48,456 bases of DNA, from contig JAEDGJ010000003.1 of NCBI GenBank assembly GCA_016297585.1, positions 1-48,456 on the forward strand, in the 5' to 3' direction. Of the stretch, positions 38,106 to 46,377 are shown one piece after another; position 1 is the stretch's first letter; each line of letters begins with the position of its first letter. The translations under genes were made by a program, and so were the position numbers. Source of the DNA: Clostridiaceae bacterium. Lineage in GTDB: Bacteria; Bacillota; Clostridia; Oscillospirales; QAMX01. The notes under the pieces are model-generated. The model ran no database searches, was not told the origin of the DNA, and saw only the letters and a list, made by a program, of their open reading frames with translations.

Positions 38106-38921
38106 TTACAGCAGTTTTTCAAGCATGGCTTTCGCGGCGAGAATGTCGTGCAGCTGCTGCTCGCCGGAGATTTCGCGTTCGATGGTCAGCGGTCCCGTGT
38201 AGCCGAGCGCCTTGAGCTTGGCGATCAGGGCGGGGAAGTCGACCTTGCCCTCGCCGAGCGGCGTTTCCCGTCCGAGATGCCGTCCGTCGGTCGGATAGCA
38301 GCCGTCCTTCATATGGGTGTTGCGGACATACTTGCCGAAGACGTCGAGCGCGTCGACCGGATTGGCCTTGCCGTAGAGAATGAGGTTCGCGGTGTCGAGG
38401 TTGATGCCGATGTTGCCGGTGCCGATGTCCTCGATGGCGCGCAGCAGGACGACGGGCGTCTCCTGACCGGTCTCAAAGAGGAAGTACTGGCCGCGTTCCT
38501 TCAGGATGCCCGCGATATACCGGAGCATCGCGATGGTGCCGATATAGTCGGGATCGTGCGGATTTTCGGGCATGAAGCCGACGTGGGTGATGACGTCGGT
38601 CACGCCGATGCGGTAGGCGAAGTCGGCGCCGGCAAGGAACTGCTCGGAGCGCTTCTGACGGTAAGCCGGGGGCACCATGCCGAGGGTGGAGGGGCCGGAG
38701 ATGAAGTCCCAGATGCCGGGACCGCCGTACCAGCCCGCCCATACGGCGGAGACCTCCACGCCGGTTTCCGCGGACGCGCGCTTCACCATTTCGGCGTATT
38801 CGTCGGTAAAGAGCGCGGGATCCCAGCAGCTCAGCATGCAGGTTTCAAAGCCGAGCTCGCGAAGCTGGCGCATTTTCGGGGCGACCTCGTCGCCGAGCGT
38901 GATAAAAACACCTAATTTCAT
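38106..38921 (-). CDS. Sugar phosphate isomerase/epimerase (xylose isomerase-like TIM barrel)
   Basis: A 271-residue AP_endonuc_2-type TIM barrel: MKLGVFITLGDEVAPKMRQL, LRELGFETCMLS, ITHVGFMPENPHDPDYIGTI, YFLFETGQETPVVL, NIGINLDTANLILYGKANPV, VRNTHMKDGCYP, LGEGKVDFPALIAKLKALGY, GPLTIEREISG. Glu, Asp, His and Glu at the strand ends are the expected metal ligands. Partner of the Gfo/Idh/MocA oxidoreductase, a common pairing in cyclitol or rare-sugar catabolism. It starts 27 bases after the mrp gene. Confidence 0.87.
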   Translation of the reverse strand: MKLGVFITLGDEVAPKMRQLRELGFETCMLSCWDPALFTDEYAEMVKRASAETGVEVSAVWAGWYGGPGIWDFISGPSTLGMVPPAYRQKRSEQFLAGADFAYRIGVTDVITHVGFMPENPHDPDYIGTIAMLRYIAGILKERGQYFLFETGQETPVVLLRAIEDIGTGNIGINLDTANLILYGKANPVDALDVFGKYVRNTHMKDGCYPTDGRHLGRETPLGEGKVDFPALIAKLKALGYTGPLTIEREISGEQQLHDILAAKAMLEKLL

Positions 38922-38948
38922 CGGTTAATCCCCCTTTTTGCCGAAACT

Positions 38949-39779
38949 TTATTTCTTGCCGTCGAGCAGACGCGTGACCGCGCCGGCGAGGTAGTCGCCT
39001 TCAAAGAGCTCCACCGCGCCCGCGTCGCAGACCTTCGCGAGCTCCGGATCGATCGGGATGCGGGCGAGCACGTCGAGGCCGTTTGCGTCGGCGATCTCGG
39101 AGATGTGGCTGTCGCCGAAGATCTTGTATTCCTTGCCGCAGTCGGGGCACTTGAAGTAGCTCATGTTCTCGATGAGGCCGACGATCGGGACATTCATGAG
39201 ATTGGCCATGTTGACCGCTTTCGCGACGACCATGGAGACGAGCTCCTGCGGGGAGGTGACGATGAAGATGCCCTCGATGGGCAGGGACTGGAAGACCGTC
39301 AGCGGCACGTCGCCCGTTCCGGGCGGCATGTCGACAAACATATAGTCGACGTCCTTCCAGACGACCTCGGTCCAGAACTGCTTGACGGTGCCGGCGATGA
39401 CGGGACCGCGCCAGACGACGGGACGGGTCTCCTCGTCGAGCAGGAGGTTGACGGACATGATCTGCGTGCCGAATTTGCTTTCCTTGGCGAGGATGCCGTC
39501 GTCGATGCCCTCGACGGGGCCCTTGACGCCGAACATCTTCGGGATGGAGGGGCCGGTAATATCGGCGTCGAGGATGGCGGTGCGGTAGCCCTGGCGCTGG
39601 ATGGAGGCGGCGAGCATCGAGGTGACGATGGATTTGCCGACGCCGCCCTTGCCGCTGACGACGCCGTAGACATGCTTGACGCTGGAAAGCGGATGGAGCT
39701 TTTCGATTAAATCTTCGGGATTAGCATGACCGCAGTGCTGGCTGCAGGTGCTGCAATCATGGGTGCATTCTTCGGACAT
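38949..39779 (-). CDS. Mrp/NBP35-family iron-sulfur carrier ATPase
   Basis: P-loop scaffold for iron-sulfur cluster delivery, 276 aa. Deviant Walker A GKGGVGKS (43-50), FVDMPPGTGDVPLTV and the CxxC of YFKCPDCG near residue 212 that bridges a cluster in the dimer. An added N-terminal Cys set CTHDCSTCSQHC (Cys 5, 9, 12, 16) resembles NBP35-like extensions. It has its own promoter at 39821-39849. It is transcribed towards the TIM-barrel gene. Confidence 0.9.
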   Translation of the reverse strand: MSEECTHDCSTCSQHCGHANPEDLIEKLHPLSSVKHVYGVVSGKGGVGKSIVTSMLAASIQRQGYRTAILDADITGPSIPKMFGVKGPVEGIDDGILAKESKFGTQIMSVNLLLDEETRPVVWRGPVIAGTVKQFWTEVVWKDVDYMFVDMPPGTGDVPLTVFQSLPIEGIFIVTSPQELVSMVVAKAVNMANLMNVPIVGLIENMSYFKCPDCGKEYKIFGDSHISEIADANGLDVLARIPIDPELAKVCDAGAVELFEGDYLAGAVTRLLDGKK

Positions 39780-39820
39780 GACGAGCCTTCTTTCCTGTTC
39801 GAGATAATTCTTTGCAAGGT

Positions 39821-39849
39821 ATTATACCCCGTATTGCGGAAAACGTCAA
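39821..39849 (-). promoter_or_regulatory. Sigma-A promoter of the mrp gene
   Basis: Minus strand TTGACG (39844-39849), 17-base spacer, TATAAT (39821-39826). Confidence 0.8.
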
Positions 39850-39921
39850 GTCATAATTCGAGAATGTTTTCCAGCAGGCGCGGCAGGGCCGAAAACCGGG
39901 CACTTTCGGGAGAACTTCCTG

Positions 39922-39950
39922 TTGACGGAGACAGGGAAATGGTGTAAAAT
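39922..39950 (+). promoter_or_regulatory. Sigma-A promoter of the transglutaminase-like gene
   Basis: TTGACG (39922-39927), 17-base spacer, TAAAAT (39945-39950), 83 bases before the start; it diverges from the mrp promoter. Confidence 0.7.
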
Positions 39951-40032
39951 GAAATCGGTTACAGGCGGATTCGCGGTGCGCGGCAAAATCGGGCGCGCCG
40001 CTTTTTGAAACGATATAAAAGGGAGAAAAAGG

Positions 40033-41496
40033 ATGAAAAAACGCATGGCGGCGCTGCTTGCCGCGGTAATTTTTGCGGCGGCGTGCATGACGGGCTGCGA
40101 AAGCATGCTGGAAAGGGAATATATCGTGACCTCGAGCCATGCGGAGATGACCGAGGCGCCGCAGGATACGGCAAGCGTGCGGCTCGGGTCGATCGACGAG
40201 GTGATGGAGCATCTGTCGGAGGCCGTGCGCGCGGGGGAGACGGAGCTGTCGGTGCAGCTTGCCTATCACGGCGACGACCTGGAAGGTGAGCTGCGCGACG
40301 CCATCGCCGAGTACCGCAACGATCCGATCTGCGCGTATGCGGTGCAGCTCATTCCGTATCGGATCACGAAAATTCTGACATACTATGAGATCCGGTTCGA
40401 TATTTCCTACCGCCGCACGGCGCAGCAGATCGCGGCGATCCGGGAGGTCGCATCTCCGGAGGCGTTCGAGCAGGAGCTGCGCGCGATGCTCTCCGTGTTT
40501 GAATCGACGCGGGCGTTCCTGATCCCGTCGTACGACCCGGAACGGTACGATTTCGAGTCGGTTTTCAACGAGATCTATGAGAATACGCCGGCGGTGGCGT
40601 ACGGCGTTACCGGCGTTTCCGGCACGCTGAGCCCCGAGAGCGGAGACGCGCGCGTGATGGAAGTGACGGTCAGCTACACCGCGGGCGCGGCTGCGCTGCT
40701 GACGAAATCGATGTCGGCGTCGAGCCTTGCGAAGGTGATCGCCTCGACCGCGGACGAGACGGGAGACGCGCTGTATGTCGAGCTGCACGACGCGCTGTGC
40801 CGGTTTGCACGGTATGACGAGGAAACGGAAAACGCCGATCTTTCGCTGACGAAGACGGTCTATACGGATCCGTATACGGCGTACGGCGCGCTGGCGCAGA
40901 ACCGGGCGGTGTCGACGGGATATGCGATGGCGTATAAGCTGCTCTGCGACGAGGCGGACATCCCGTGCCGGATCGTCCACGGACGGCTCGGCAGCAGCGA
41001 CCATTCCTGGAACCTCGTGCAGCTTTCCGACGGGAACTGGTATCATGTGGACGTGTCGCTCGACGACGAGGAGGGAAAGACCGGCTACCGGTTCTTCGGA
41101 CTGACGGACGAGGAGATGAGCCTGACGCATCAGTGGGATGTGACGAAGACGCCCGTATGCGGGGGGACGCACGGCCGCGACGCGCTGCCGCAGGACGAGA
41201 CGCTTCTGAACCATTCCCGCTATGAGGATACGGCCGTGAACCTGAAACCCGGCATCGTTCCGGCAGACAGCAGCGACGTGGACGTGGAATCCGGGACCCT
41301 GCCGCCGGAGGTCCCTGACGGAAACGGGACGGACGGGTCGGAAGAGACCGGCACGGAGGAGGGCACGGAGCCCGCGCCGCCGTCCGGAGAGGAACCGGAG
41401 GAGAGCCCCGCCGAGGGGCAGAAAGAGGGCGGCGCCGGAGCCGCGGAAGACCCGCCGGAGGGAGCGGGCGTCTCAAATATACAAAACAACGGCTGA
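40033..41496 (+). CDS. Transglutaminase-fold lipoprotein with Ser in place of the catalytic Cys
   Basis: A 487-residue lipoprotein (signal MKKRMAALLAAVIFAAACMTGC, Cys22). A transglutaminase-like domain spans about 270-360: NRAVSTGYAMAYKLLCDEAD, IPCRIVHG, DHSWNLVQLSDGNWYHVDVS. The usual core is AVCQGYA-H-D; here the nucleophile is Ser294 (TCG codon), while His and Asp are kept. The last 80 residues are Glu/Pro/Gly-rich and disordered. It is probably anchored outside the cell; cross-linking or protease activity is doubtful. It lies 75 bases before xpaC, which has its own promoter, so it is likely a separate unit. Confidence 0.8.
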   Translation: MKKRMAALLAAVIFAAACMTGCESMLEREYIVTSSHAEMTEAPQDTASVRLGSIDEVMEHLSEAVRAGETELSVQLAYHGDDLEGELRDAIAEYRNDPICAYAVQLIPYRITKILTYYEIRFDISYRRTAQQIAAIREVASPEAFEQELRAMLSVFESTRAFLIPSYDPERYDFESVFNEIYENTPAVAYGVTGVSGTLSPESGDARVMEVTVSYTAGAAALLTKSMSASSLAKVIASTADETGDALYVELHDALCRFARYDEETENADLSLTKTVYTDPYTAYGALAQNRAVSTGYAMAYKLLCDEADIPCRIVHGRLGSSDHSWNLVQLSDGNWYHVDVSLDDEEGKTGYRFFGLTDEEMSLTHQWDVTKTPVCGGTHGRDALPQDETLLNHSRYEDTAVNLKPGIVPADSSDVDVESGTLPPEVPDGNGTDGSEETGTEEGTEPAPPSGEEPEESPAEGQKEGGAGAAEDPPEGAGVSNIQNNG

Positions 41497-41522
41497 AATG
41501 TCGCGGGGAACGTGGGAAAATC

Positions 41523-41551
41523 TTGACGTTTCGGTGAAATTCTGCTATAAT
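41523..41551 (+). promoter_or_regulatory. Sigma-A promoter of the xpaC-telA-lemA-TPM operon
   Basis: TTGACG (41523-41528), 17-base spacer, perfect TATAAT (41546-41551). Confidence 0.82.
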
Positions 41552-41571
41552 GAAAGGCAGGAGGATGAGGA

Positions 41572-42201
41572 ATGAAACAGAAAAAGGTTCGCAGCGCCGT
41601 ACCGATCTATATCACCGCCGGAGCGTTCATGCTGTACGGGCTTCTGTTCCCGCTGTACACCATGCGTCATATTACGGCGGCGCTGATCGTGTGCGCGCTG
41701 ATTTATTGTCTCTGCCTGCCGTTTTTCCCGAAGAAGACGATCCTCGAGGAGGAAAAGCCCGAGCCCGTCAATACGGGCGACCCGGAGGTGGATACGGTGA
41801 TCACGCAGGGGCGGGAATCGGTCGCGCATCTGCGGAAGCTCAACGATCTGATCCGGGACGAGTACCTGACGCTGCAGATGGCGCGGATGGAGAAGGCCTG
41901 CGGTCTGATCTTCGACACGGTGGCCGAGCACCCCGAGCGGGCGGGAAAAATCCGCAAATTCCTGAACTATTACCTGCCGACGTCCTTAAAGCTGCTGGAA
42001 TCCTATAAAAAGCTTTCGGAAAAGGGCGTCGAGGGAGAGAACATACGCGGAACGCTGGATTCGATCAAAAACAGCATGGATATGATCGCGACGGCGTTTG
42101 AAAAGCAGGCGGACAGCCTGTTCGCGGACGAAAACATGGACATCACGACGGACATCGAAGTGCTGGAACGCGTGATGAAAACGGAAGGCCTGAAGGAGTA
42201 A
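41572..42201 (+). CDS. XpaC-like membrane protein
   Basis: A 209-residue protein of the XpaC family (named for 5-bromo-4-chloroindolyl phosphate hydrolysis in Bacillus). Two N-terminal helices (about 10-28 and 33-52) are followed by a cytoplasmic helical domain: GDPEVDTVITQGRESVAHLR, then ARKI-like RKFLNYYLPTSLKLLESYKK. The latter motif is highly characteristic of XpaC. It is seven bases before telA, its usual partner. The real function is unclear; enzymatic phosphatase activity is unlikely. Confidence 0.87.
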   Translation: MKQKKVRSAVPIYITAGAFMLYGLLFPLYTMRHITAALIVCALIYCLCLPFFPKKTILEEEKPEPVNTGDPEVDTVITQGRESVAHLRKLNDLIRDEYLTLQMARMEKACGLIFDTVAEHPERAGKIRKFLNYYLPTSLKLLESYKKLSEKGVEGENIRGTLDSIKNSMDMIATAFEKQADSLFADENMDITTDIEVLERVMKTEGLKE

Positions 42202-42208
42202 GAAAAAC

Positions 42209-43357
42209 ATGGATGCCTATAAGCCCACTTTGACGCTGGAACCCGACCGGGAAGCCCCCGCTGCGCCGGAGCTTACCGTCATGGATATCGAAAAGGAAAA
42301 GGCCGTCGTGCAGCAGGCGGTCGACGAGCTGTCGAGGCTTTCTCCCGAGGAGCAGGCGGTCGTCTCGGACTTCGCGTCGAAAATCAACATCACCGATTCC
42401 GGACAGGTGCTGTCCTACGGCTCCGCCGCGCAGAAGAAGCTCGCGAGCTTTTCCGATACCGCGCTCGAAAAGGTCAAAACGAAGGATCTGGGCGAGGTCG
42501 GCGAGATGATGACGAATCTCATCACCGAGCTGAAGGGCTTTAATCTGGAGGAAGAGGACAAAAAGGGCATCCGCGGCTGGTTCAGGAGAAGCAGCAACCA
42601 GCTTGCCGCGACGAAGGCGAAGTTCGACTCGTGCGAGGCAAACGTCGAGAAGATCGCCGGGATGCTCGAGGATCATCAGATCACGCTGCTCAAGGACATC
42701 GCCGTGATGGACAAGATGTACGACCTGAATCTGGCGTACTTCAAGGAGCTCACGATGTACATCCTCGCCGGCAAGAAGAAGCTCGAGGAGTTCCGCGCGA
42801 CGACGCTGAAGGAGGCGGTCGAGAAGGCGCAGAAGTCGAACCTGCCGGAGGACGCGCAGGCGGCAAACGACCTGGCAAACTACGCCGACCGCTTCGAAAA
42901 GAAGCTCTACGATCTGGAGCTGACGCGCAACGTCTCCATCCAGATGGCGCCGCAGATCCGGCTGCTGCAGAACAACGACAGCCTGATGGCGGAAAAGATC
43001 CAGTCGACGATCGTCAACACGATCCCGCTGTGGAAGAGCCAGATGCTTCTGGCGCTTGGTCTGGAAAATTCGCGCCGGGCGATGGAAGCGCAGCGCGCGG
43101 TGTCCGATATGACAAACGAGCTCCTAAAGCGCAACGCGGAAGCGTTGAAGCTCGGCAGCATCGAGACCGCGAAGGAGTCCGAGCGGGGCATCGTGGACAT
43201 CGAGACGCTCAAGGCGACGAACCAGTCGCTGATTTCGACGCTCGACGAGGTCATGAAGATTCAGGAGGACGGGCGCGTCAAGCGCCGCGCGGCCGAGCAG
43301 GAGCTGACGCAGATCGAAAACGAGCTGAAGGCGAAGCTGCTGTCCGCACGCGCATAA
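42209..43357 (+). CDS. telA: TelA/KlaA-family toxic anion resistance protein
   Basis: A 382-residue, almost wholly helical cytoplasmic protein. Family marks: GSAAQKKLASFSDTALEKVK, LEDHQITLLKDIAVMDKMYD, NLAYFKELTMYILAGKKKLE, SIQMAPQIRLLQNNDSLMAE and IVNTIPLWKSQMLLALGLEN. TelA-type proteins are linked to tellurite, nisin and cell-wall drug tolerance, through an unknown membrane-stress mechanism. With XpaC, LemA and TPM it forms a known kind of stress cluster. Confidence 0.92.
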   Translation: MDAYKPTLTLEPDREAPAAPELTVMDIEKEKAVVQQAVDELSRLSPEEQAVVSDFASKINITDSGQVLSYGSAAQKKLASFSDTALEKVKTKDLGEVGEMMTNLITELKGFNLEEEDKKGIRGWFRRSSNQLAATKAKFDSCEANVEKIAGMLEDHQITLLKDIAVMDKMYDLNLAYFKELTMYILAGKKKLEEFRATTLKEAVEKAQKSNLPEDAQAANDLANYADRFEKKLYDLELTRNVSIQMAPQIRLLQNNDSLMAEKIQSTIVNTIPLWKSQMLLALGLENSRRAMEAQRAVSDMTNELLKRNAEALKLGSIETAKESERGIVDIETLKATNQSLISTLDEVMKIQEDGRVKRRAAEQELTQIENELKAKLLSARA

Positions 43358-43373
43358 AACAGGGAAGGAAGCT

Positions 43374-43922
43374 ATGAAATTCATGTATAACCGCAGGTTC
43401 GCGGCCGTGATCCTGGTCGTCTGCATCATCGGGACGATCCTGATCGGCGGCGGACACTCGCTGGAGCGCTATCGGGATGCGCAGAGCCGGCTTTTTGCCG
43501 AGGGCACCACGGGAGACGGCAACAGCATCCAAAACGACCTGCGCGCGCGGTGCGAGGCGGGTCACAACCTCATCACCGTGGCCAAGCGCTATATGGCCGC
43601 CAATGCCGCGGAGATCGAGAGCCTCAGCGGCGCGATCACCGCGCTGGAAAACGCGGCGACGGTCAAAGAGGCGTTTGACGCCAACTACGATCTGACGATC
43701 GCGGCGGATCATATGTACAGCGTGCTGAACAATACCGAGCTGTCGGATGCGGATAAGAAGCTCGTCTCGGGACAGTTTACGGAGCTGACCTCGCGGAACC
43801 GGACGATCAGCCACGACGGCTACAATACCGCCGCGATGGAGTTCAACGAGCTGCTTGGACGCTTCCCGACGTCCGTGATTGCGGCGGCCAACGGCATCAC
43901 GCCGCTGGAGCTGTTCCGGTAA
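43374..43922 (+). CDS. LemA-like membrane protein
   Basis: A 182-residue LemA-type protein with one N-terminal helix (about 8-26) and an extracytoplasmic helical bundle. LemA marks: QNDLRARCEAGHNLITVAKR near the start and YNTAAMEFNELLGRFPTSVI, AAANGITPLELF at the end. It lies between telA and the TPM gene; LemA and TPM proteins are commonly adjacent. AAGGAAG precedes the start. Confidence 0.85.
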   Translation: MKFMYNRRFAAVILVVCIIGTILIGGGHSLERYRDAQSRLFAEGTTGDGNSIQNDLRARCEAGHNLITVAKRYMAANAAEIESLSGAITALENAATVKEAFDANYDLTIAADHMYSVLNNTELSDADKKLVSGQFTELTSRNRTISHDGYNTAAMEFNELLGRFPTSVIAAANGITPLELFR

Positions 43923-43925
43923 GGA

Positions 43926-44948
43926 ATGAGAAAATCGGAGAAGAAAGTGAAAAATAAGGTTTTTACCCGTTTTACGGCGTTATTTCTGCTGGCGGCGCTG
44001 CTGCTGTCGGGACTTGCGCTGGCGGCGGATATCCCGGAGCCGTCGGACGCGTTTTATGTGCTCGATCAGGCGGGCGTCTTAAAGCAGGACACGATCGACG
44101 CGATCCTGCAAAAGGGCGCGAGCCTTGACGACCAGACCGGCGCGCAGATCTGCGTGGTGACGGTGGAGTTCATCGGCTCGTCGCGGATCGCGGATTACGC
44201 GTATGATCTGTTCAACGAGTGGGGCATCGGCGACGCGAAGAAGAACAACGGCCTGCTGCTGCTGCTCGTGACGGGCGCCGAGGACTACTATATGCTGCAG
44301 GGCACGGGGCTTGAGGATTACCTCTCGTCCGCGACGCTGCAGAACATCCTCGACGAGTACATGGAGCCGTATTTTGCGAAGGGCGATTACGACGGCGGCG
44401 TCCGCGCGACGGCGGATGCGGTGTTTACGCGGCTTGCGGCGTACTATAACGTCAGTCTCGACTCGTCCGCGGTACAGTCCGGCAGTACCGTACCGGTGCC
44501 GGAAGCCGTTCCCGCGGGTCAGCAGAGCATAGGGCTTCTTTCCCGGGTCGGATCCTTTTTGTCAAAGCTGGTGTTTATCGTGTTTATTCTTGCGATCGTC
44601 ATTATCATCATTGCCGTGTCGTCCATCGGCAGAATCGGACGCCGCCGCAGATACTGGGGCGGCGGTTTCTGGGGCCCGAGAGGGCATCGTCCGCCCCCGC
44701 CGCCTCCCGGCGGCTTTGGTCCCAGAGGATATCGTCCGCCTCCCGGAGGCTTCGGTCCGCGGGGCCCCGGCATGGGAGGACGTCCGGGAGGTCCCGGTAT
44801 GGGAGGACGCCCGGGTGGCTCCGGTATGGGCAGCCGTCCCGGCGGCGGACACAGCGGCGGTTTCGGCGGAGGCCGGACGGGCGGCGGCATGGGCGGCCGT
44901 TCCGGCGGCGGAGGCAGCTCCCGCGGGGGCGGCGCCGGACGCCACTAA
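43926..44948 (+). CDS. TPM-domain membrane protein with Gly/Arg/Pro-rich tail
   Basis: A 340-residue protein: signal sequence, an extracytoplasmic TPM domain (about 40-180, with VLDQAGVLKQDTIDAIL, GAQICVVTVEFIGSSRIADY, KKNNGLLLLLVTGAEDYYML), a transmembrane helix near 212-232 (LVFIVFILAIVIIIIAV), then a 100-residue tail of PPPPPPGGFGPRG and GMGGRPGG-type repeats. If the signal is cleaved, the tail is cytoplasmic. TPM proteins are linked to membrane and photosystem repair. GTG 43947 with GGAG is an alternative start to ATG 43926. Confidence 0.85.
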   Translation: MRKSEKKVKNKVFTRFTALFLLAALLLSGLALAADIPEPSDAFYVLDQAGVLKQDTIDAILQKGASLDDQTGAQICVVTVEFIGSSRIADYAYDLFNEWGIGDAKKNNGLLLLLVTGAEDYYMLQGTGLEDYLSSATLQNILDEYMEPYFAKGDYDGGVRATADAVFTRLAAYYNVSLDSSAVQSGSTVPVPEAVPAGQQSIGLLSRVGSFLSKLVFIVFILAIVIIIIAVSSIGRIGRRRRYWGGGFWGPRGHRPPPPPPGGFGPRGYRPPPGGFGPRGPGMGGRPGGPGMGGRPGGSGMGSRPGGGHSGGFGGGRTGGGMGGRSGGGGSSRGGGAGRH

Positions 44949-44967
44949 AGCGATGCAGTAAGAAAAC

Positions 44968-44998
44968 GGGACAGAGAGCGCACCGCCCTCTGTCCCGT
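44968..44998 (+). terminator. Hairpin after the TPM gene, possible terminator
   Basis: CGGGACAGAG (44968-44977) pairs perfectly with CTCTGTCCCG (44989-44998), but the tail TACTTGTGTG has no T run. Confidence 0.5.
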
Positions 44999-45039
44999 AC
45001 TTGTGTGATTTCCGGAGTATTGGAAAGGAAGGGCTTTTT

Positions 45040-46377
45040 ATGGCAGTCAGAACCCCCAGCGCCACGGCACGGTTTATGCCGCAGGATATCCTTGTGCAGA
45101 ATCCGCACATCGGATTTCAGACCTTTCAGCGCTTCAACGGCGATCTGCTGAATCCCGCCGCGTCCCGCAACTGGACGGAGGGGTACCCCATTGAGTACCA
45201 GCCGGACCGCGGAACCCGGCATAATATCGAACACCCGGACACCACGGTGGCGTATTTCCGCGTGTACTGGCGCTTTTTCGAGCCGGAGGACGGGCAGTAT
45301 AACTACGAGCTGTTCGACCGCGCGCTGGAAACGGCGGCGTCGCGCGGACAGACGCTGATGATCCGCCTTGCGCCGCACGGCGAGACGGAGACGTCGGATA
45401 CGCCCGACTGGTACCGGCGGCTCTCGGGCGATCCCGACCGCGGGTTCCGCGACTATTTCCATCCGACGAGTCCCGTCTTTTTCGACCGGTTTACCCGTGC
45501 CGTGCGCGCGCTCGGCGAGCGGTACGACAAGGATCCGCGGCTGGACAGCGTCGACATGGCGCTCTACGGACAGTGGGGCGAGGGCGCGGGCATCCATGAC
45601 ATTCCGGTGGAGCGCCGGCATCAGCTCGTCGACGCCTACACCTCGGCTTTCCGGGAAACGCCGATGATGGGACTCATCATCGCGCCGGAGCTTATCAACT
45701 ACGCCAATCTGACGCGCCCGGTCGGTTTCCGTGCGGACTGCCTCGGCGACATGGGCGAGTGGCGGCATATGACCGACTTCTATCCGCGCATGATCGCGCA
45801 GATGCCGGACGTCTGGAAGCGCGCGCCGGTATCCTTTGAGGTCTGCTGGGTGATGTGGCACTGGATGGACGAGGGCTGGGACATCGACTATACGATCGAG
45901 CAGAGCCTGAAGTGGCATATCAGCACCTTCAACGCGAAATCCTCGCCCGTGCCGCCCGCGTGGGAGCCGAACGTGAACGCGTGGCTCAAGCGCATGGGCT
46001 ACCGCTACCAACTCCGCTTCTTCGACTATCCGGAGGAGGCCTGCCCCGGCGACGTCCTGAAGCTCGGCTTCTGGATGGAAAACGCCGGTGTCGCCCCCTG
46101 CTATCGCCAATACCCGGTCGTGCTCCGGCTCGTCGGCGAGCACGCGTCGTATACGCTCGGGCTGGACGCGGACATCCGCAGCTTCCTGCCGGGCGACACC
46201 CTCTGGAACGGCACCGTCGAGCTGCCGCGGGAGATGGTGCCGGGCGATTACCGGCTGCTGTTCGGCATCACGGACGCCGCAAGGACGAAAAACGTCATCA
46301 CGATGCCGATTGACGGAGAGCGGGAGGACGGCTTTACCGTTCTCGGAAAGATTCATATCGGAAAGGGCGAAGAATAA
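45040..46377 (+). CDS. DUF4832 glycosidase-like TIM-barrel protein
   Basis: A 445-residue protein with an N-terminal glycoside hydrolase-like barrel and a C-terminal beta-sandwich of DUF4832 type. Seen: NPHIGFQTFQRFNGDLLNP, YFRVYWRFFEPEDGQYNYEL, VDMALYGQWGEGAGIHD (with a candidate acid/base Glu), LKLGFWMENAGVAPCYRQYP and LPREMVPGDYRLLFGITDAA. No signal peptide is visible, so a cytoplasmic role on small glycosides is possible. ATG 45040 has AGGAAGGG upstream. It overlaps the next gene by one base (TAATG). Confidence 0.78.
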   Translation: MAVRTPSATARFMPQDILVQNPHIGFQTFQRFNGDLLNPAASRNWTEGYPIEYQPDRGTRHNIEHPDTTVAYFRVYWRFFEPEDGQYNYELFDRALETAASRGQTLMIRLAPHGETETSDTPDWYRRLSGDPDRGFRDYFHPTSPVFFDRFTRAVRALGERYDKDPRLDSVDMALYGQWGEGAGIHDIPVERRHQLVDAYTSAFRETPMMGLIIAPELINYANLTRPVGFRADCLGDMGEWRHMTDFYPRMIAQMPDVWKRAPVSFEVCWVMWHWMDEGWDIDYTIEQSLKWHISTFNAKSSPVPPAWEPNVNAWLKRMGYRYQLRFFDYPEEACPGDVLKLGFWMENAGVAPCYRQYPVVLRLVGEHASYTLGLDADIRSFLPGDTLWNGTVELPREMVPGDYRLLFGITDAARTKNVITMPIDGEREDGFTVLGKIHIGKGEE

